A DNA stretch of 64,000 bases from contig MKSW01000003.1 in NCBI GenBank assembly GCA_001897425.1, positions 254,412 through 318,411 on the forward strand. Reading direction: 5' to 3'. Of this stretch, positions 33,540 to 42,844 are shown piece after piece. The position numbers and the translations under genes were made by a program. The stretch is from Actinobacteria bacterium 69-20 (lineage in GTDB: Bacteria > Actinomycetota > Actinomycetes > Mycobacteriales > Nakamurellaceae). The notes beneath the pieces are model-generated. The model was not told the origin of the DNA and made no database searches. It was given only the letters and a program-made list of their open reading frames with translations. Each line of letters begins with the position of its first letter. Position 1 is the stretch's first letter.

Positions 33540-35260
33540 CCGCCGCCGATCGAAGCCTGGCCACCGCCGGGCGCGGCCGGGATCTCGCCCGAGGCGGCCT
33601 GCCCCCGGCGTTGGCGGACGGCACCCTGCGCATGGTCGCGCTCGGCGGGATCGGTGAGATCGGCCGCAATATGACGGTCTACGAGTTCCGCGGCCGGCTC
33701 CTGATCGTCGATTGCGGCGTGCTCTTCCCCGAGGACGCGCAGCCCGGCGTCGACCTGATCCTGCCCGACCTCCGGCTCGTCGAGGACCGCATCGACGACA
33801 TCGACGCGCTCGTCATCACCCACGGCCACGAGGACCACATCGGCGCCGTGCCGTTCCTGCTGCGGCTGCGCCAGGACATCCCCGTGTACGGCGCGCGCTT
33901 CTCACTGGCCCTGATCGAGGCCAAGTGCCGCGAGCACAAGATTAAGCCGGTGCTCCGCGAGATCGCCGAGGGGCAGCGGCACACCGTCGGCGGCTTTCAG
34001 CTCGAGTTCTTCGCCGCGAACCACTCGATCCCGGACGCGGTGGCCGTCGCGATCACCACCGCGGCCGGGACGGTGCTGCACACCGGCGATATCAAGCTCG
34101 ACCAACTGCCGCTGGACGGCCGGATCACCGACCTCGGCGGCTTCGCCCGGCTCGGCCGCGAAGGGGTCGATCTGTTCTGCGTCGACTCCACGAACGCCGA
34201 GGTGCCGGGGTTCGTCGCCTCCGAGAGCGAGATCGGGCCGGTGCTCGACACCTACATCCGCTCGGCCCGCCAACGGGTCATTGTTGCGTCGTTCGCCTCC
34301 CACGTGCATCGCGTCCAGCAGATGCTCGACTCGGCACAGCGTCATGGGCGGAAGGTCGCGTTCGTCGGGCGCTCGATGGTCCGGAACATGCAGATCGCGC
34401 ACGAGCTCGGGCTGCTGATGGTGCCGGACGGGCTGGTGCTGGCGCTCGAGCAGGTGCTGGACCTGCCGGATCACCAGGTGATGCTGATCTCCACCGGGTC
34501 GCAGGGGGAGCCGCTCTCGGCGCTGTCCCGCATGTCGCGCGGCGATCATCGGCAGGTCGCGCTGTCCGAGGGCGATACGGTGATCCTCGCGTCGTCGATG
34601 ATCCCGGGCAACGAGACCAGCGTCTTCACCGTGATCAACGAGCTCGCCGCGCTCGGCGTCACCGTCATCCACCAGGGCGTCGCGAAAGTGCACGTGTCCG
34701 GCCACGCCTCGGCCGGTGAGTTGCTCTTCATGTACAACGCCGTGCAGCCGCGCAACGTGCTGCCGCTGCACGGCGAATGGCGGCACCTGCGCGCCCAGGC
34801 CAAGCTGGCCCAGGCCACCGGCGTGCCCGCGGACCGGGTGGTGCTGGCGCCCAACGGGACGGTGGTCGACCTACACGACCGGCGTGCCCGCATCGTCGGA
34901 CACGTGGACGTGGGCATGGTCTACGTCGACGGCAATGCCGTGGGCGACGTGGGGGAGACCACCCTGTCCGACCGGCTGGTGCTCGGCGAGGACGGATTCA
35001 TCGCGATCACCGTGGTGATCGACGCATCCACCGGCCGGGCGGTCGCGGCGCCGACGATCTCCGGCCGCGGCTTCTCGGACGACCCGGCCGCCCTGGACGG
35101 CGTGATACCCCTGGTCGAGGCCGAACTCGCGTCCAGCGAGGCCGACGGCATCACCGACACGCATCGGGTGGCGCAGGCGGTGCGTCGGGTCGTCGGCCGC
35201 TGGGCGTCGAACACCTACCGGCGCCGCCCCATGATCGTCCCGACAGTGCTTGCGGTGTAA
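33536..35260 (+). CDS. rnj: Ribonuclease J
   Basis: The protein has 574 residues and begins in the dapA stop (ATGA overlap). The metallo-beta-lactamase motif is VITHGHEDHIGAVPFLLRL. FAANHSIPDAVAVAI, TGDIKLDQLPLDGR, the beta-CASP region (VIVASFASHVHRVQQMLD) and HVSGHASAGELLFMYN, then RNVLPLHGEWRHLRAQ, complete the active site. It is a 5'-3' exonuclease and endonuclease in RNA maturation. dapA followed by RNase J is the usual actinobacterial order. Confidence 0.95.
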   Translation: MTAADRSLATAGRGRDLARGGLPPALADGTLRMVALGGIGEIGRNMTVYEFRGRLLIVDCGVLFPEDAQPGVDLILPDLRLVEDRIDDIDALVITHGHEDHIGAVPFLLRLRQDIPVYGARFSLALIEAKCREHKIKPVLREIAEGQRHTVGGFQLEFFAANHSIPDAVAVAITTAAGTVLHTGDIKLDQLPLDGRITDLGGFARLGREGVDLFCVDSTNAEVPGFVASESEIGPVLDTYIRSARQRVIVASFASHVHRVQQMLDSAQRHGRKVAFVGRSMVRNMQIAHELGLLMVPDGLVLALEQVLDLPDHQVMLISTGSQGEPLSALSRMSRGDHRQVALSEGDTVILASSMIPGNETSVFTVINELAALGVTVIHQGVAKVHVSGHASAGELLFMYNAVQPRNVLPLHGEWRHLRAQAKLAQATGVPADRVVLAPNGTVVDLHDRRARIVGHVDVGMVYVDGNAVGDVGETTLSDRLVLGEDGFIAITVVIDASTGRAVAAPTISGRGFSDDPAALDGVIPLVEAELASSEADGITDTHRVAQAVRRVVGRWASNTYRRRPMIVPTVLAV

Positions 35261-35283
35261 CTGTTATCGCCGGGTCCGCAGAC

Positions 35284-35664
35284 GTGACGGATATGACGGG
35301 TATGACGGCGGGTCCGCCGTTCGAGGCCGAGCCGATCTACCACATCGCCCTGCAGAGCGACTGGGAGTCCGCGCAGGCGCGGGGCGAGTACCGGATCTCG
35401 ACGCGCGGCCGGACCCTGGCAGACGAGGGCTTCATCCACTGCTCGCACCCCGGCCAGGTCGGGGGCGTCTTCAACGCCTTCTATGCCGATGTGACGGAAC
35501 CGGTGGTGCTGCTGTCGATCGATCCGTCACTGCTCGACGTCCCGGTGGTCGACGAGATGGCGATGCCCGGAAGCGCGCCCGGTAGCAGCGGGGCTGAGCT
35601 GTTCCCGCACGTCTACGGGCCGCTCCCGGTCGCCGCCGTCATCGCCGTGCACCCTTACCCGTAG
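35284..35664 (+). CDS. DUF952 family protein
   Basis: About 126 residues if the GTG at 35284 is used; ATGs at 35293 and 35302 lie in the same frame, within a small GACGGNTATGACGG duplication, and none has a strong ribosome binding site. The DUF952 core is IYHIALQSDWESAQARGEY, DEGFIHCSHPGQV and ELFPHVYGPLPVAAV. The family is small and cytoplasmic; some members are annotated as glutathione S-transferase-like, but no activity is established. It follows RNase J by about 20 bp. Confidence 0.8.
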   Translation: MTDMTGMTAGPPFEAEPIYHIALQSDWESAQARGEYRISTRGRTLADEGFIHCSHPGQVGGVFNAFYADVTEPVVLLSIDPSLLDVPVVDEMAMPGSAPGSSGAELFPHVYGPLPVAAVIAVHPYP

Positions 35665-35769
35665 CGCAGGGCAGTCCCACCCCGTTACTCCTCGCGGCGC
35701 AGCGGCGACTGCCGAGCGCGCGGTGTGGCACCTGGGGCAGATGGGACCAGAGGGAATAAGCTGGGCGCC

Positions 35770-38436
35770 ATGGCCGGGAAGACCTCGACGGCGGCGCGCC
35801 CGCGTGCCGGGACGCGCAGCACACCGGCGCGCTCCCGAACGGCCGGCGCGAACACGAGCGCCGCGCGCCGGACCTCCGCGAGCACCCGGGCGGCGACACG
35901 GTCCGGGCGTCCCGGCTCGCGGCGCGCGCCGGCGCGCCGACCCCGCGCGCGGAAGCAGGCGGGCCACGGGGTCGCGGCGAAGGCCGTGCTCGGCCTGGGT
36001 CGCGGAGTGGGCCGGGGCGTTTCAGGCGTATGGCGCCTCGCGTCGCGAGGTGTAGGCGGTGCGGCGAGGTTGGCGGGACGCGGTGCCGGAGTGCGGAAGG
36101 ACATCGAGATCGAACATCGGCGGGACGGGCTCGCGCTCGGACTGATCGCGCTGGCGGCGGTCTGCGCCATCGGCTCGTGGTTCCACGCCGCCGGCCCGGT
36201 CGGGCGGATCGTCGACGACGCGGTCCGCGTCTGCTTCGGCAAGCCTGGCGCCGTGCTGCCCGTGCTGCTCCTCGTCGGCGCAGTCGTACTCATGCGGACC
36301 GCCGCAGACCAGCCGCACCGGGTCCGGCGAGTCGCCGGGTGGATCGCCGCCACGCTCGCAGTGACGGGCGTCTTCCACCTGTCTGTGCTGGCAGGTGAGC
36401 CCGCTGCGGCTCAGACATCGCTAGCGTCCTGGAAGACCGCTGGCGGCGTGATCGGCTTCGCTATCGGGCAGCCGCTGCTGTGGGGGCTCACGCTGCTCCC
36501 GGCGGTGCTGCTGCTCGTTCTGCTGGGGATTTTCGGACTGTTGCTCATCACCGGCACCCGGCTGCGCGACATTCCGCCGCTGGCTCGCAAGGGCTGGCGG
36601 CTCATGGCCGGTGCGCCGGATGCGGCCGCGGACGGCGCGGACGGCGATCGGCTCGACTACCGCGCGGGAAACCACGTGGCGTTGGCAGAGGATGCCGATC
36701 TGGCGACCGCGCGGCTGCGCAGGCCGTCCCGGCGCCGCCAGTCCATGGCGGCCGACGCCGTCGACTCCGGGGAGGTCGGTGCCGGGGATATCGCAGGCAC
36801 CGCACCGGGCGGAACAGCGTCATACCCGAAACCGATGCTCGGGCCGAGCGGGCCGCGCGTCACCGGGCCGGCCACCGTCGCGGACGGACCGCGTGTCTCG
36901 GAGCCGACCCAACTGACGCTCGACCCGGCCGTGGACGGCAGCTACCAGTTGCCGCCGTTGACGCTGCTGAAGACGGGCGCGCCCGCGAAGAAGCGGTCGG
37001 TGGCGAACGAGGAGATGATCGGCCGCATCGCCGAGGTGCTCGATCAGTTCACGGTCGACGCGGCGGTGACGGGGTTCATGCGCGGGCCGACCGTTACGCG
37101 GTACGAACTCGAACTCGGGCCGGGGGTGAAGGTCGAGAAGATCACCGCGCTGGCGCGGAACTTCGCCTACGCGGCGGCCACGGACAATGTGCGGCTGCTC
37201 ACGCCGATCCCGGGGAAGTCGGCCGTCGGCATCGAGGTACCCAACGCGGATCGCGAGATGGTGCGCCTGGCCGACGTTCTCGCGCACCCGGACACCCGCC
37301 GCGATCAGCATCCGCTGATGATCGGACTCGGCAAGGACGTGGAGGGCGAGTTCGTCACCGCGAACCTGGCGAAGGCCCCGCACCTGCTGGTGGCCGGCGC
37401 GACCGGGTCCGGCAAATCCAGCTTCGTGAACTCGATGTTGGTGTCGCTGCTGGCTCGCACGGCGCCGTCCGAGCTGCGGATGATCCTGATCGACCCGAAG
37501 ATGGTGGAACTGACGCCGTACGAGGGCATTCCGCACCTGATCACGCCGATCATCACGGCGCCGAAGAAGGCGGCGGCGGCGCTGGCGTGGCTCGTCGAGG
37601 AGATGGAGCAGCGCTACCAGGACATGCGCGCGTTCGAGGTGCGCCACATCGACGACTTCAACCGGAAGCTGCGCGCCGGGAAGATCATGCCGCTGCCCGG
37701 CTCCGAGCGGGTGATCCGGCCGTACCCGTACATCCTGTGCATCATCGACGAGCTCGCGGACCTGATGATGACGGCGCCGCGCGACGTGGAGGACGCGATC
37801 GTCCGCATCACCCAGAAGGCCCGGGCGGCTGGCATCCATCTCGTGCTCGCGACGCAGCGACCCTCGGTGGACGTGGTGACGGGGCTGATCAAAACGAATG
37901 TGCCGTCGCGGTTGGCGTTCTCGACGTCGTCGCTCACGGACTCCCGGGTGATCCTCGACCAGCCGGGCGCGGAGAAGCTGATCGGCATGGGGGACGGGCT
38001 GTACCTGCCGATGGGGGCGTCCAAGCCGGTTCGCATCCAGGGGGCCTACGTCTCCGATGACGAGATCCACGCGGTGGTCGCGTTCACGAAGAAGCAGGCG
38101 GAGCCGGAGTACGCCGAGGGCGTGACGGTGCCGAAGGCGGAGCCGGGGCACGAGGTGGACCCGGACATCGGTGGCGACCTGGACCTGCTGCTGCAGGCGG
38201 TGGAACTCGTGGTGACCTCGCAGCTCGGGTCCACGTCGATGCTGCAGCGCAAGCTGCGGGTCGGCTTCGCGAAGGCCGGGCGGCTGATGGACCTGATGGA
38301 GACCCGCGGCATCGTCGGCCCGTCGGTCGGGTCCAAGGCGCGGGACGTGCTGGTCAAGCCGGATGAACTCGATGACGTGCTGGCCGGGCTCTCCGGCGCG
38401 GACTCGTCCGCCGGCGTCCCGGATCTGCTCGACTAG
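35770..38436 (+). CDS. ftsK: FtsK/SpoIIIE DNA translocase
   Basis: The protein has 888 residues from the ATG at 35770. The N-terminal ~110 residues are very basic and Ala/Arg-rich. Membrane helices follow at about 120-270. The linker precedes the motor domain with Walker A LLVAGATGSGKSSFVNSML and Walker B YILCIIDELADLMM. The C-terminal gamma winged helix (LGSTSMLQRKLRVGFAKAGR, LMDLMETRGIVGPS) would recognise KOPS-like sites. It segregates chromosome termini at division. The 68-bp palindromic repeat begins 7 bp after its stop. Confidence 0.95.
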   Translation: MAGKTSTAARPRAGTRSTPARSRTAGANTSAARRTSASTRAATRSGRPGSRRAPARRPRARKQAGHGVAAKAVLGLGRGVGRGVSGVWRLASRGVGGAARLAGRGAGVRKDIEIEHRRDGLALGLIALAAVCAIGSWFHAAGPVGRIVDDAVRVCFGKPGAVLPVLLLVGAVVLMRTAADQPHRVRRVAGWIAATLAVTGVFHLSVLAGEPAAAQTSLASWKTAGGVIGFAIGQPLLWGLTLLPAVLLLVLLGIFGLLLITGTRLRDIPPLARKGWRLMAGAPDAAADGADGDRLDYRAGNHVALAEDADLATARLRRPSRRRQSMAADAVDSGEVGAGDIAGTAPGGTASYPKPMLGPSGPRVTGPATVADGPRVSEPTQLTLDPAVDGSYQLPPLTLLKTGAPAKKRSVANEEMIGRIAEVLDQFTVDAAVTGFMRGPTVTRYELELGPGVKVEKITALARNFAYAAATDNVRLLTPIPGKSAVGIEVPNADREMVRLADVLAHPDTRRDQHPLMIGLGKDVEGEFVTANLAKAPHLLVAGATGSGKSSFVNSMLVSLLARTAPSELRMILIDPKMVELTPYEGIPHLITPIITAPKKAAAALAWLVEEMEQRYQDMRAFEVRHIDDFNRKLRAGKIMPLPGSERVIRPYPYILCIIDELADLMMTAPRDVEDAIVRITQKARAAGIHLVLATQRPSVDVVTGLIKTNVPSRLAFSTSSLTDSRVILDQPGAEKLIGMGDGLYLPMGASKPVRIQGAYVSDDEIHAVVAFTKKQAEPEYAEGVTVPKAEPGHEVDPDIGGDLDLLLQAVELVVTSQLGSTSMLQRKLRVGFAKAGRLMDLMETRGIVGPSVGSKARDVLVKPDELDDVLAGLSGADSSAGVPDLLD

Positions 38437-38442
38437 ATCCTC

Positions 38443-38510
38443 CGCCGACCGGTGCGAAATGTCGCGATATGCGACCGATTTGTCTGGTACTTCGCACCGG
38501 TCGGCGAGAC
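38443..38510. repeat. 68-bp palindromic repeat, left copy
   Basis: Identical to 46481-46548 over 68 bp, in the same orientation. Outer arms GCCGACCGGTGCGAA (38444-38458) and TTCGCACCGGTCGGC (38491-38505) pair perfectly, and an inner GTCGC/GCGAC stem lies in the loop. It lies between the convergent ends of ftsK and the rifampin-phosphotransferase-like gene, so a bidirectional terminator role is possible. Confidence 0.85.
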
Positions 38511-38609
38511 CCGCCTAGATCAGGCCGAGCCTCTCGACGGCGCTGCGCTGGGCTGGCAAGCCGCGGCCGACGGCGACGCAGTACAGCGACGGTGGCGATG
38601 GCACGCTGA

Positions 38610-41135
38610 CTACGACGTGGACGGCCCGTCCGTGTCCCGGTAGACACGGCCGGTGGTGCCGTCGACCGTGACGATCTCGCCGTCGGTCAGCGTGCTCGTT
38701 GCAGTGCGGGTGCCTACGACGGCGGGCAAGGCATGTTCGCGAGCGATGATCGCCGCGTGCGAGAGGATGCCGCCGCTGTCGGTGACAAGCGCCCCGGCGA
38801 CGGCGAACAGCACTGACCAGGCGGGATCGGCGGTCGGCGCGACCAGTACTTCGCCTGCCCGTAGCGCGTCGAAGTCGGCGGCGCCGCAGACGATGCGTAC
38901 CGGCCCGGTGTGTGCACCGGGGGATCCCGGAGACCCCGTGAGTATCGCGGCGCCGTCCAGTGCTGGCGTTGGTTGTTTGGGTTGAGCCCACATCAGGGCC
39001 GCGTTGAGTCGCCGGCCGGGCGCGGGCAGACCGCGGATGTCGGGCATTCGTGGGGGCGGGCTCCCGACGTGCGCGGGCCCGGGGTGAAGGTGGACCCAGG
39101 CTCGCTCGGCGCGAGCCCGGGTGACTTGCGCATGGAGGTCCTCGTACGGGCGTCCGGTGAGCGCCCGGCGCAGGGTCGCCAGATCGAGTTGCGCGGCGTC
39201 CGCCGCGTGGACAATCTGCCCGCGGTCGGCTAGGCGCCGCCCAGCCTCGAGCAGGGCAAGTCGGCATGCCCCGCCGAGCTGGGCCAACCAGAATGTGGTG
39301 TCCTCCCGGAGCGGGTAGTAGCGCCGCGCAGCGGTGAGCGTTCGCTCGAAGTCTTCTCGGTCGCGTGCCAGCCGATGGGACAGGGCCGTCCGCGCTTGCT
39401 GGGCCGCCTGGGCGCGGGTCGCTGCGGTGCGTTCGGCCAGGCCGGGTTCACCGGTCGTCTGTGCGTGGACGGCGTCTCGGAGCAGATGGTCCAGTAGCCA
39501 GGGCTGTTCGGTGTATACGGGTGAGCCGGGGTCGCTGTTGATCGATCGGGTGGCGTAGCGATAGCGCCAATCGGCGTAGGCCGTCGCGAGCGCAGGATCG
39601 GCATCGGCCAGCCGCGCGGCCAGGCCGGGGCTGCCTAGTTCCACGGTGGCCCGCGCCTTCGGGCTGCGACTGATCCGACCGGCCAGGTCGGCGAGCGAGC
39701 GCGCCGGTGCGGAGGAACTGACGGACGTGCCGGCGAGCAGTGCGAGCGCTTCGGACTCGCTCCATCCCAGTAGCCGCGTACAGGCGTGGACCAGCTCGTA
39801 CACCGGGACGGTGTAGAGCGGAATCAGGTGGAAGTGATACCCAATCGCCTCATGGGCGGTCTCCACGACCAGGCCCACATGTGTGTCGAGTGCGCCATCG
39901 TCCAGCGCCAGCACATCGACGGCGTGCAACTGCTGGCTCGCGGTCTGCAGTCGCGGTCGCCATTCGGTCTCCCACCGCTGAGCGAGCACGGTGAATGTCT
40001 CGGGGTTCACCATCCGGCGCGCCGCGCGCATCCTTCGGAGCAGCGAGGGCGTGATCCGAGCCAGCAAGCCGAGCACCCACCACGGCGGGGGCGTGCCGTC
40101 GCGGTCTCTCGGCGGCACCGCTCGTAGGTATGCCTCGCCACCGACGCACCAGGTCTCCATCCGGTCGAGCAGGCCCCCCCAGGACGCGAGCATCGACGAG
40201 AGCCCCTCGGCGACCCACGGCACCGCGATCGACGCGCCGAACGCGGTGAGCGGCTCGGGGTAGTGATCGACGTCTTTGATCCAGATGCCGGGCGGAAAGT
40301 CGGCCGCGGGCGGGTGCGGCAACGCGGTGATCGGTCGGGCCTGCACCGCGAGCAGCCGTCCGCCGGCCATGGCCCATTCCACATCCACCGGCCCGCCGAG
40401 CACTCGTTGTATCCGCAACGCGAGTTCTGCGACGGCCAGTGCCTGGCCGGCGGTCAACGCCCGTCGGGCCACCCGCACGGGCGTTGCCTCGCCGCCGCGT
40501 ACCACCCACTCGTCGGGCTGCTCGGCGCCGCCGACCAGTGTGTCGGCAAGTCCGGGTACCGCGGAGACCAGCACCTCGTCGAGCACCCCGGTGACCGGGT
40601 TCGCCGAGAACGCCACGCCCGCAACATCCGCGTCGATTTGCCGTTGCACGAGCACGGCGATGGCCTGGGGTTGGTTGACATGGGGCCGGTAGGCCCGGAT
40701 CCGCTCGCCGTACACCGACGCCCAGCAGCGTCGCACCGCCCGATCAAGTGCCGACCGCCCGCGCACGCCGAGCACGCTGTCGTGCTGACCGGCGTACGAC
40801 GCGTCCGGCAGGTCCTCCGCGGCGGCCGACGAGCGGACCACGAGCGTCGCATCCCCGAAGTGCCGGGCGATCGAATCGAGAGCCGCCTCGACATCGGGCG
40901 GCAGAGACGCGGCCAGCACCTGCTCGACCGTCGGCCGTGGGCAGGTGTCGGCGAGGGTCGCGCGGGCTGCCGCCGCCGTAAGCACCAGACCTTCCGGCAC
41001 GGCAATTCCGGCGCGGGCAAGCACACCCAGGGTCGCCGCCTTCACGCCAGCGTCGGAGGTATTTTCGCCGCTCAACGCGTGCAGGCCGATGACCATGCCC
41101 GCATGATGCGCGGCCGTCCCATTGGTGCCTGTCAT
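38610..41135 (-). CDS. PEP-utilising phosphotransferase, rifampin phosphotransferase (Rph)-like
   Basis: The protein has 841 residues; the ATG has AGGGAG upstream. An N-terminal ATP-grasp/pyruvate-phosphate-dikinase-type domain (about 15-300) has AGIAVPEGLVLTAAA, VVRSSAAAEDLPDASYAGQH and the closing VDVEWAMAGGRLLAVQARPI. A large helical middle domain (about 310-730) corresponds to the antibiotic-binding domain of Rph. The C-terminal swivelling domain carries the phospho-His motif TDSGGILSHAAIIAREHALP. Length and order fit Rph, which phosphorylates rifamycins with ATP. A PEP-synthase-like or other phosphotransfer role remains possible. It lies in the block between the 68-bp repeats. Confidence 0.75.
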   Translation of the reverse strand: MTGTNGTAAHHAGMVIGLHALSGENTSDAGVKAATLGVLARAGIAVPEGLVLTAAAARATLADTCPRPTVEQVLAASLPPDVEAALDSIARHFGDATLVVRSSAAAEDLPDASYAGQHDSVLGVRGRSALDRAVRRCWASVYGERIRAYRPHVNQPQAIAVLVQRQIDADVAGVAFSANPVTGVLDEVLVSAVPGLADTLVGGAEQPDEWVVRGGEATPVRVARRALTAGQALAVAELALRIQRVLGGPVDVEWAMAGGRLLAVQARPITALPHPPAADFPPGIWIKDVDHYPEPLTAFGASIAVPWVAEGLSSMLASWGGLLDRMETWCVGGEAYLRAVPPRDRDGTPPPWWVLGLLARITPSLLRRMRAARRMVNPETFTVLAQRWETEWRPRLQTASQQLHAVDVLALDDGALDTHVGLVVETAHEAIGYHFHLIPLYTVPVYELVHACTRLLGWSESEALALLAGTSVSSSAPARSLADLAGRISRSPKARATVELGSPGLAARLADADPALATAYADWRYRYATRSINSDPGSPVYTEQPWLLDHLLRDAVHAQTTGEPGLAERTAATRAQAAQQARTALSHRLARDREDFERTLTAARRYYPLREDTTFWLAQLGGACRLALLEAGRRLADRGQIVHAADAAQLDLATLRRALTGRPYEDLHAQVTRARAERAWVHLHPGPAHVGSPPPRMPDIRGLPAPGRRLNAALMWAQPKQPTPALDGAAILTGSPGSPGAHTGPVRIVCGAADFDALRAGEVLVAPTADPAWSVLFAVAGALVTDSGGILSHAAIIAREHALPAVVGTRTATSTLTDGEIVTVDGTTGRVYRDTDGPSTS

Positions 41136-41230
41136 GCCAAGCTCCCTGCCTCGTACGTGGCTGCGCCGCACACCGGGGCCGCCACTTCCTGTCGTGGAGT
41201 CATGGTCGCGTCGGCCGGCCAGCCCGGGTA

Positions 41231-41259
41231 TCCGTAGCGTGACGTATCCGGCGTGTCAA
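41231..41259 (-). promoter_or_regulatory. Candidate promoter of the Rph-like gene
   Basis: On the minus strand TTGACA (41259-41254) and TACGGA (41236-41231) are separated by 17 bp. The start codon is at 41135, leaving a leader of roughly 90 nt. No copy of the palindromic rifamycin-associated element was seen upstream. Confidence 0.45.
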
Positions 41260-41278
41260 CAACCGGTGTTCCGGACCG

Positions 41279-42832
41279 TCACCGCGGTGCATGCGGCCGG
41301 GTAGCTGCAGCCCGCGCGAGCAGGCCGGAGTCTGCGAGGTAGCGTGTCAGCGCGACACGCGAGGTCAGTTCAAGCTTGCTATAGATGCGCTCCAGGTGGG
41401 TGCTCACGGTACGTGGGCTGATGAAAAGACGGGTGGCGACATCCGCGTTGGACAAGCCTGCCGCGACCAGACAGCCCACCTCGAGTTCGCGGGCGCTGAG
41501 CCGGCTTCCGGTACGGTGACGGGCTCGGCCCCGCGACGGTGTGACGCCATAGGAGCGCAGCATCGACCGCGTTTGCTCCGCCTGCTGGGCGGCGCCGAGG
41601 CGCTCGAAGATCGTCAGCGACGTGCGGCCTTGGTCGACCGCACGTGCGCGGTCGCTGTCTGCATATGCCACCGCTAGGCCGGCACGTGCGGCGTGGAAGG
41701 GCAGCCCGAGTCGCTCGAACCCGCTCGCCGCTGCCCGCAGCTTCGGCACTCCTGCACCCGGGCACGCCGCCGTGCAGTCGGCATGGCCGTCGAGCCAGTC
41801 GGCCAGTACGGCCGGGGCGGCGGTCACGCAGGAACGTACCGACCGCAACCGTCGGGCGATTCCGCGCCCACCCTGGACGTCGCCGCACCTCATCGCAGCC
41901 TGTCCGACCTCGGCCAATGCCAACAGCGGGAGCCAGCCGCTGCTCAGGTCCTCGAGCGCTGCGCGCTGACCCAGCGCCCGCTCCGGTTCGTCCGCGGCCA
42001 GCGCCCAGATCGTCTCTGCGAGAGCGACGATAACGAAGATGTTGCGATCCGCCGGTAGCTCTGCGCCGGCGAGCCGATGCGCTTGGTCCAACACGTCGCG
42101 TGCCTCGGCCAGCTGGCCATGTCTGGTCAGGATCCATGCCCGCAAAGCGCAGACCGAGACCTGTCCCCGCCGTTCCCCGGTATCCGAGACAATGCCGGCC
42201 AACTTGCTGATGCCGCGCAACGCCGCATCCCAGTCCCCACCGAGCAGTGCGGCGATAGCGAGGCGTCCGTGAGGCCAGCCGGCCAGGCTCAGGCTGCCCA
42301 GGCTGTCGGCCAGGTCTGCACTGGCCTGGCTATGCTCACGCAGTCCAACGACGTCGAGTTGTGCGGCAGCGGTCACCGAGAGTTGGTCGTACGCGCGCAG
42401 CACCAGCAGCGGTTCATCGCTCGCCAGCGCTGCTTCCAGGCCGCGGCGGTCCGCCTCGGCGGCCGCCGCGTAGTCGGTCTCCGCGTAGCGAAGCGCCCCC
42501 TCGGCCAAATGCGCTCGGGCCACGATCGACGGCGAGCCAAGCGTCGCTGCGATCACCTGCAGCCGGGTCGCCGCCATGCGCACCGCGTCGACGTTGCCCA
42601 GCCGGACCGAGGCGACAACCCTCGCGTGCAGCAGCCGGGCGTGCTCCTCGGACGGCTCAAGCCCGTCGAGGATCCGCTCGGCCGAATCGAGTCGGTCGCT
42701 CGCTGTGGCGATGTCACCGACCCTCCAGGCCAGCATCCCCAGCTCACGAGACGCCCGGGCAGCGCCCAACGCGTCTCCGTACTCGGCATATGCCGCGGCC
42801 ACCTCGGACCACGCCGCTGCTGCCCGTCGCAC
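41279..42832 (-). pseudogene. C-terminal half (helical repeats + LuxR HTH) of a split LuxR/AAA regulator
   Basis: An open frame of 517 residues continues the frame of the upstream half after one TAA at 42845-42847. The first possible restart is the GTG at 42832, four codons after the TAA codon. The segment carries TPR/MalT-like helical repeats (about residues 1-400), then a C-terminal LuxR helix-turn-helix: LSARELEVGCLVAAGLSNAD, then LFISPRTVSTHLERIYSKLEL. Without the ATPase half it would lack signal-dependent control. Termination-reinitiation at the GTG could produce it as a separate chain; GGGCGAG lies directly before that codon. Confidence 0.75.
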
Positions 42833-42844
42833 CTCGCCCAGGTA

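Noticed and set aside
36480..38060. Alternative plus-strand frame of 526 codons inside ftsK
   Set aside because: It is out of frame with the FtsK motor domain, which has complete Walker motifs and gamma domain.
38452..38643. Two small frames with the same N-terminus (MRNVAICDRFVWYFAPVG) at 38452 and 46490
   Set aside because: The identity comes only from the 68-bp palindromic repeat; the frames diverge immediately after it and have no ribosome binding site.
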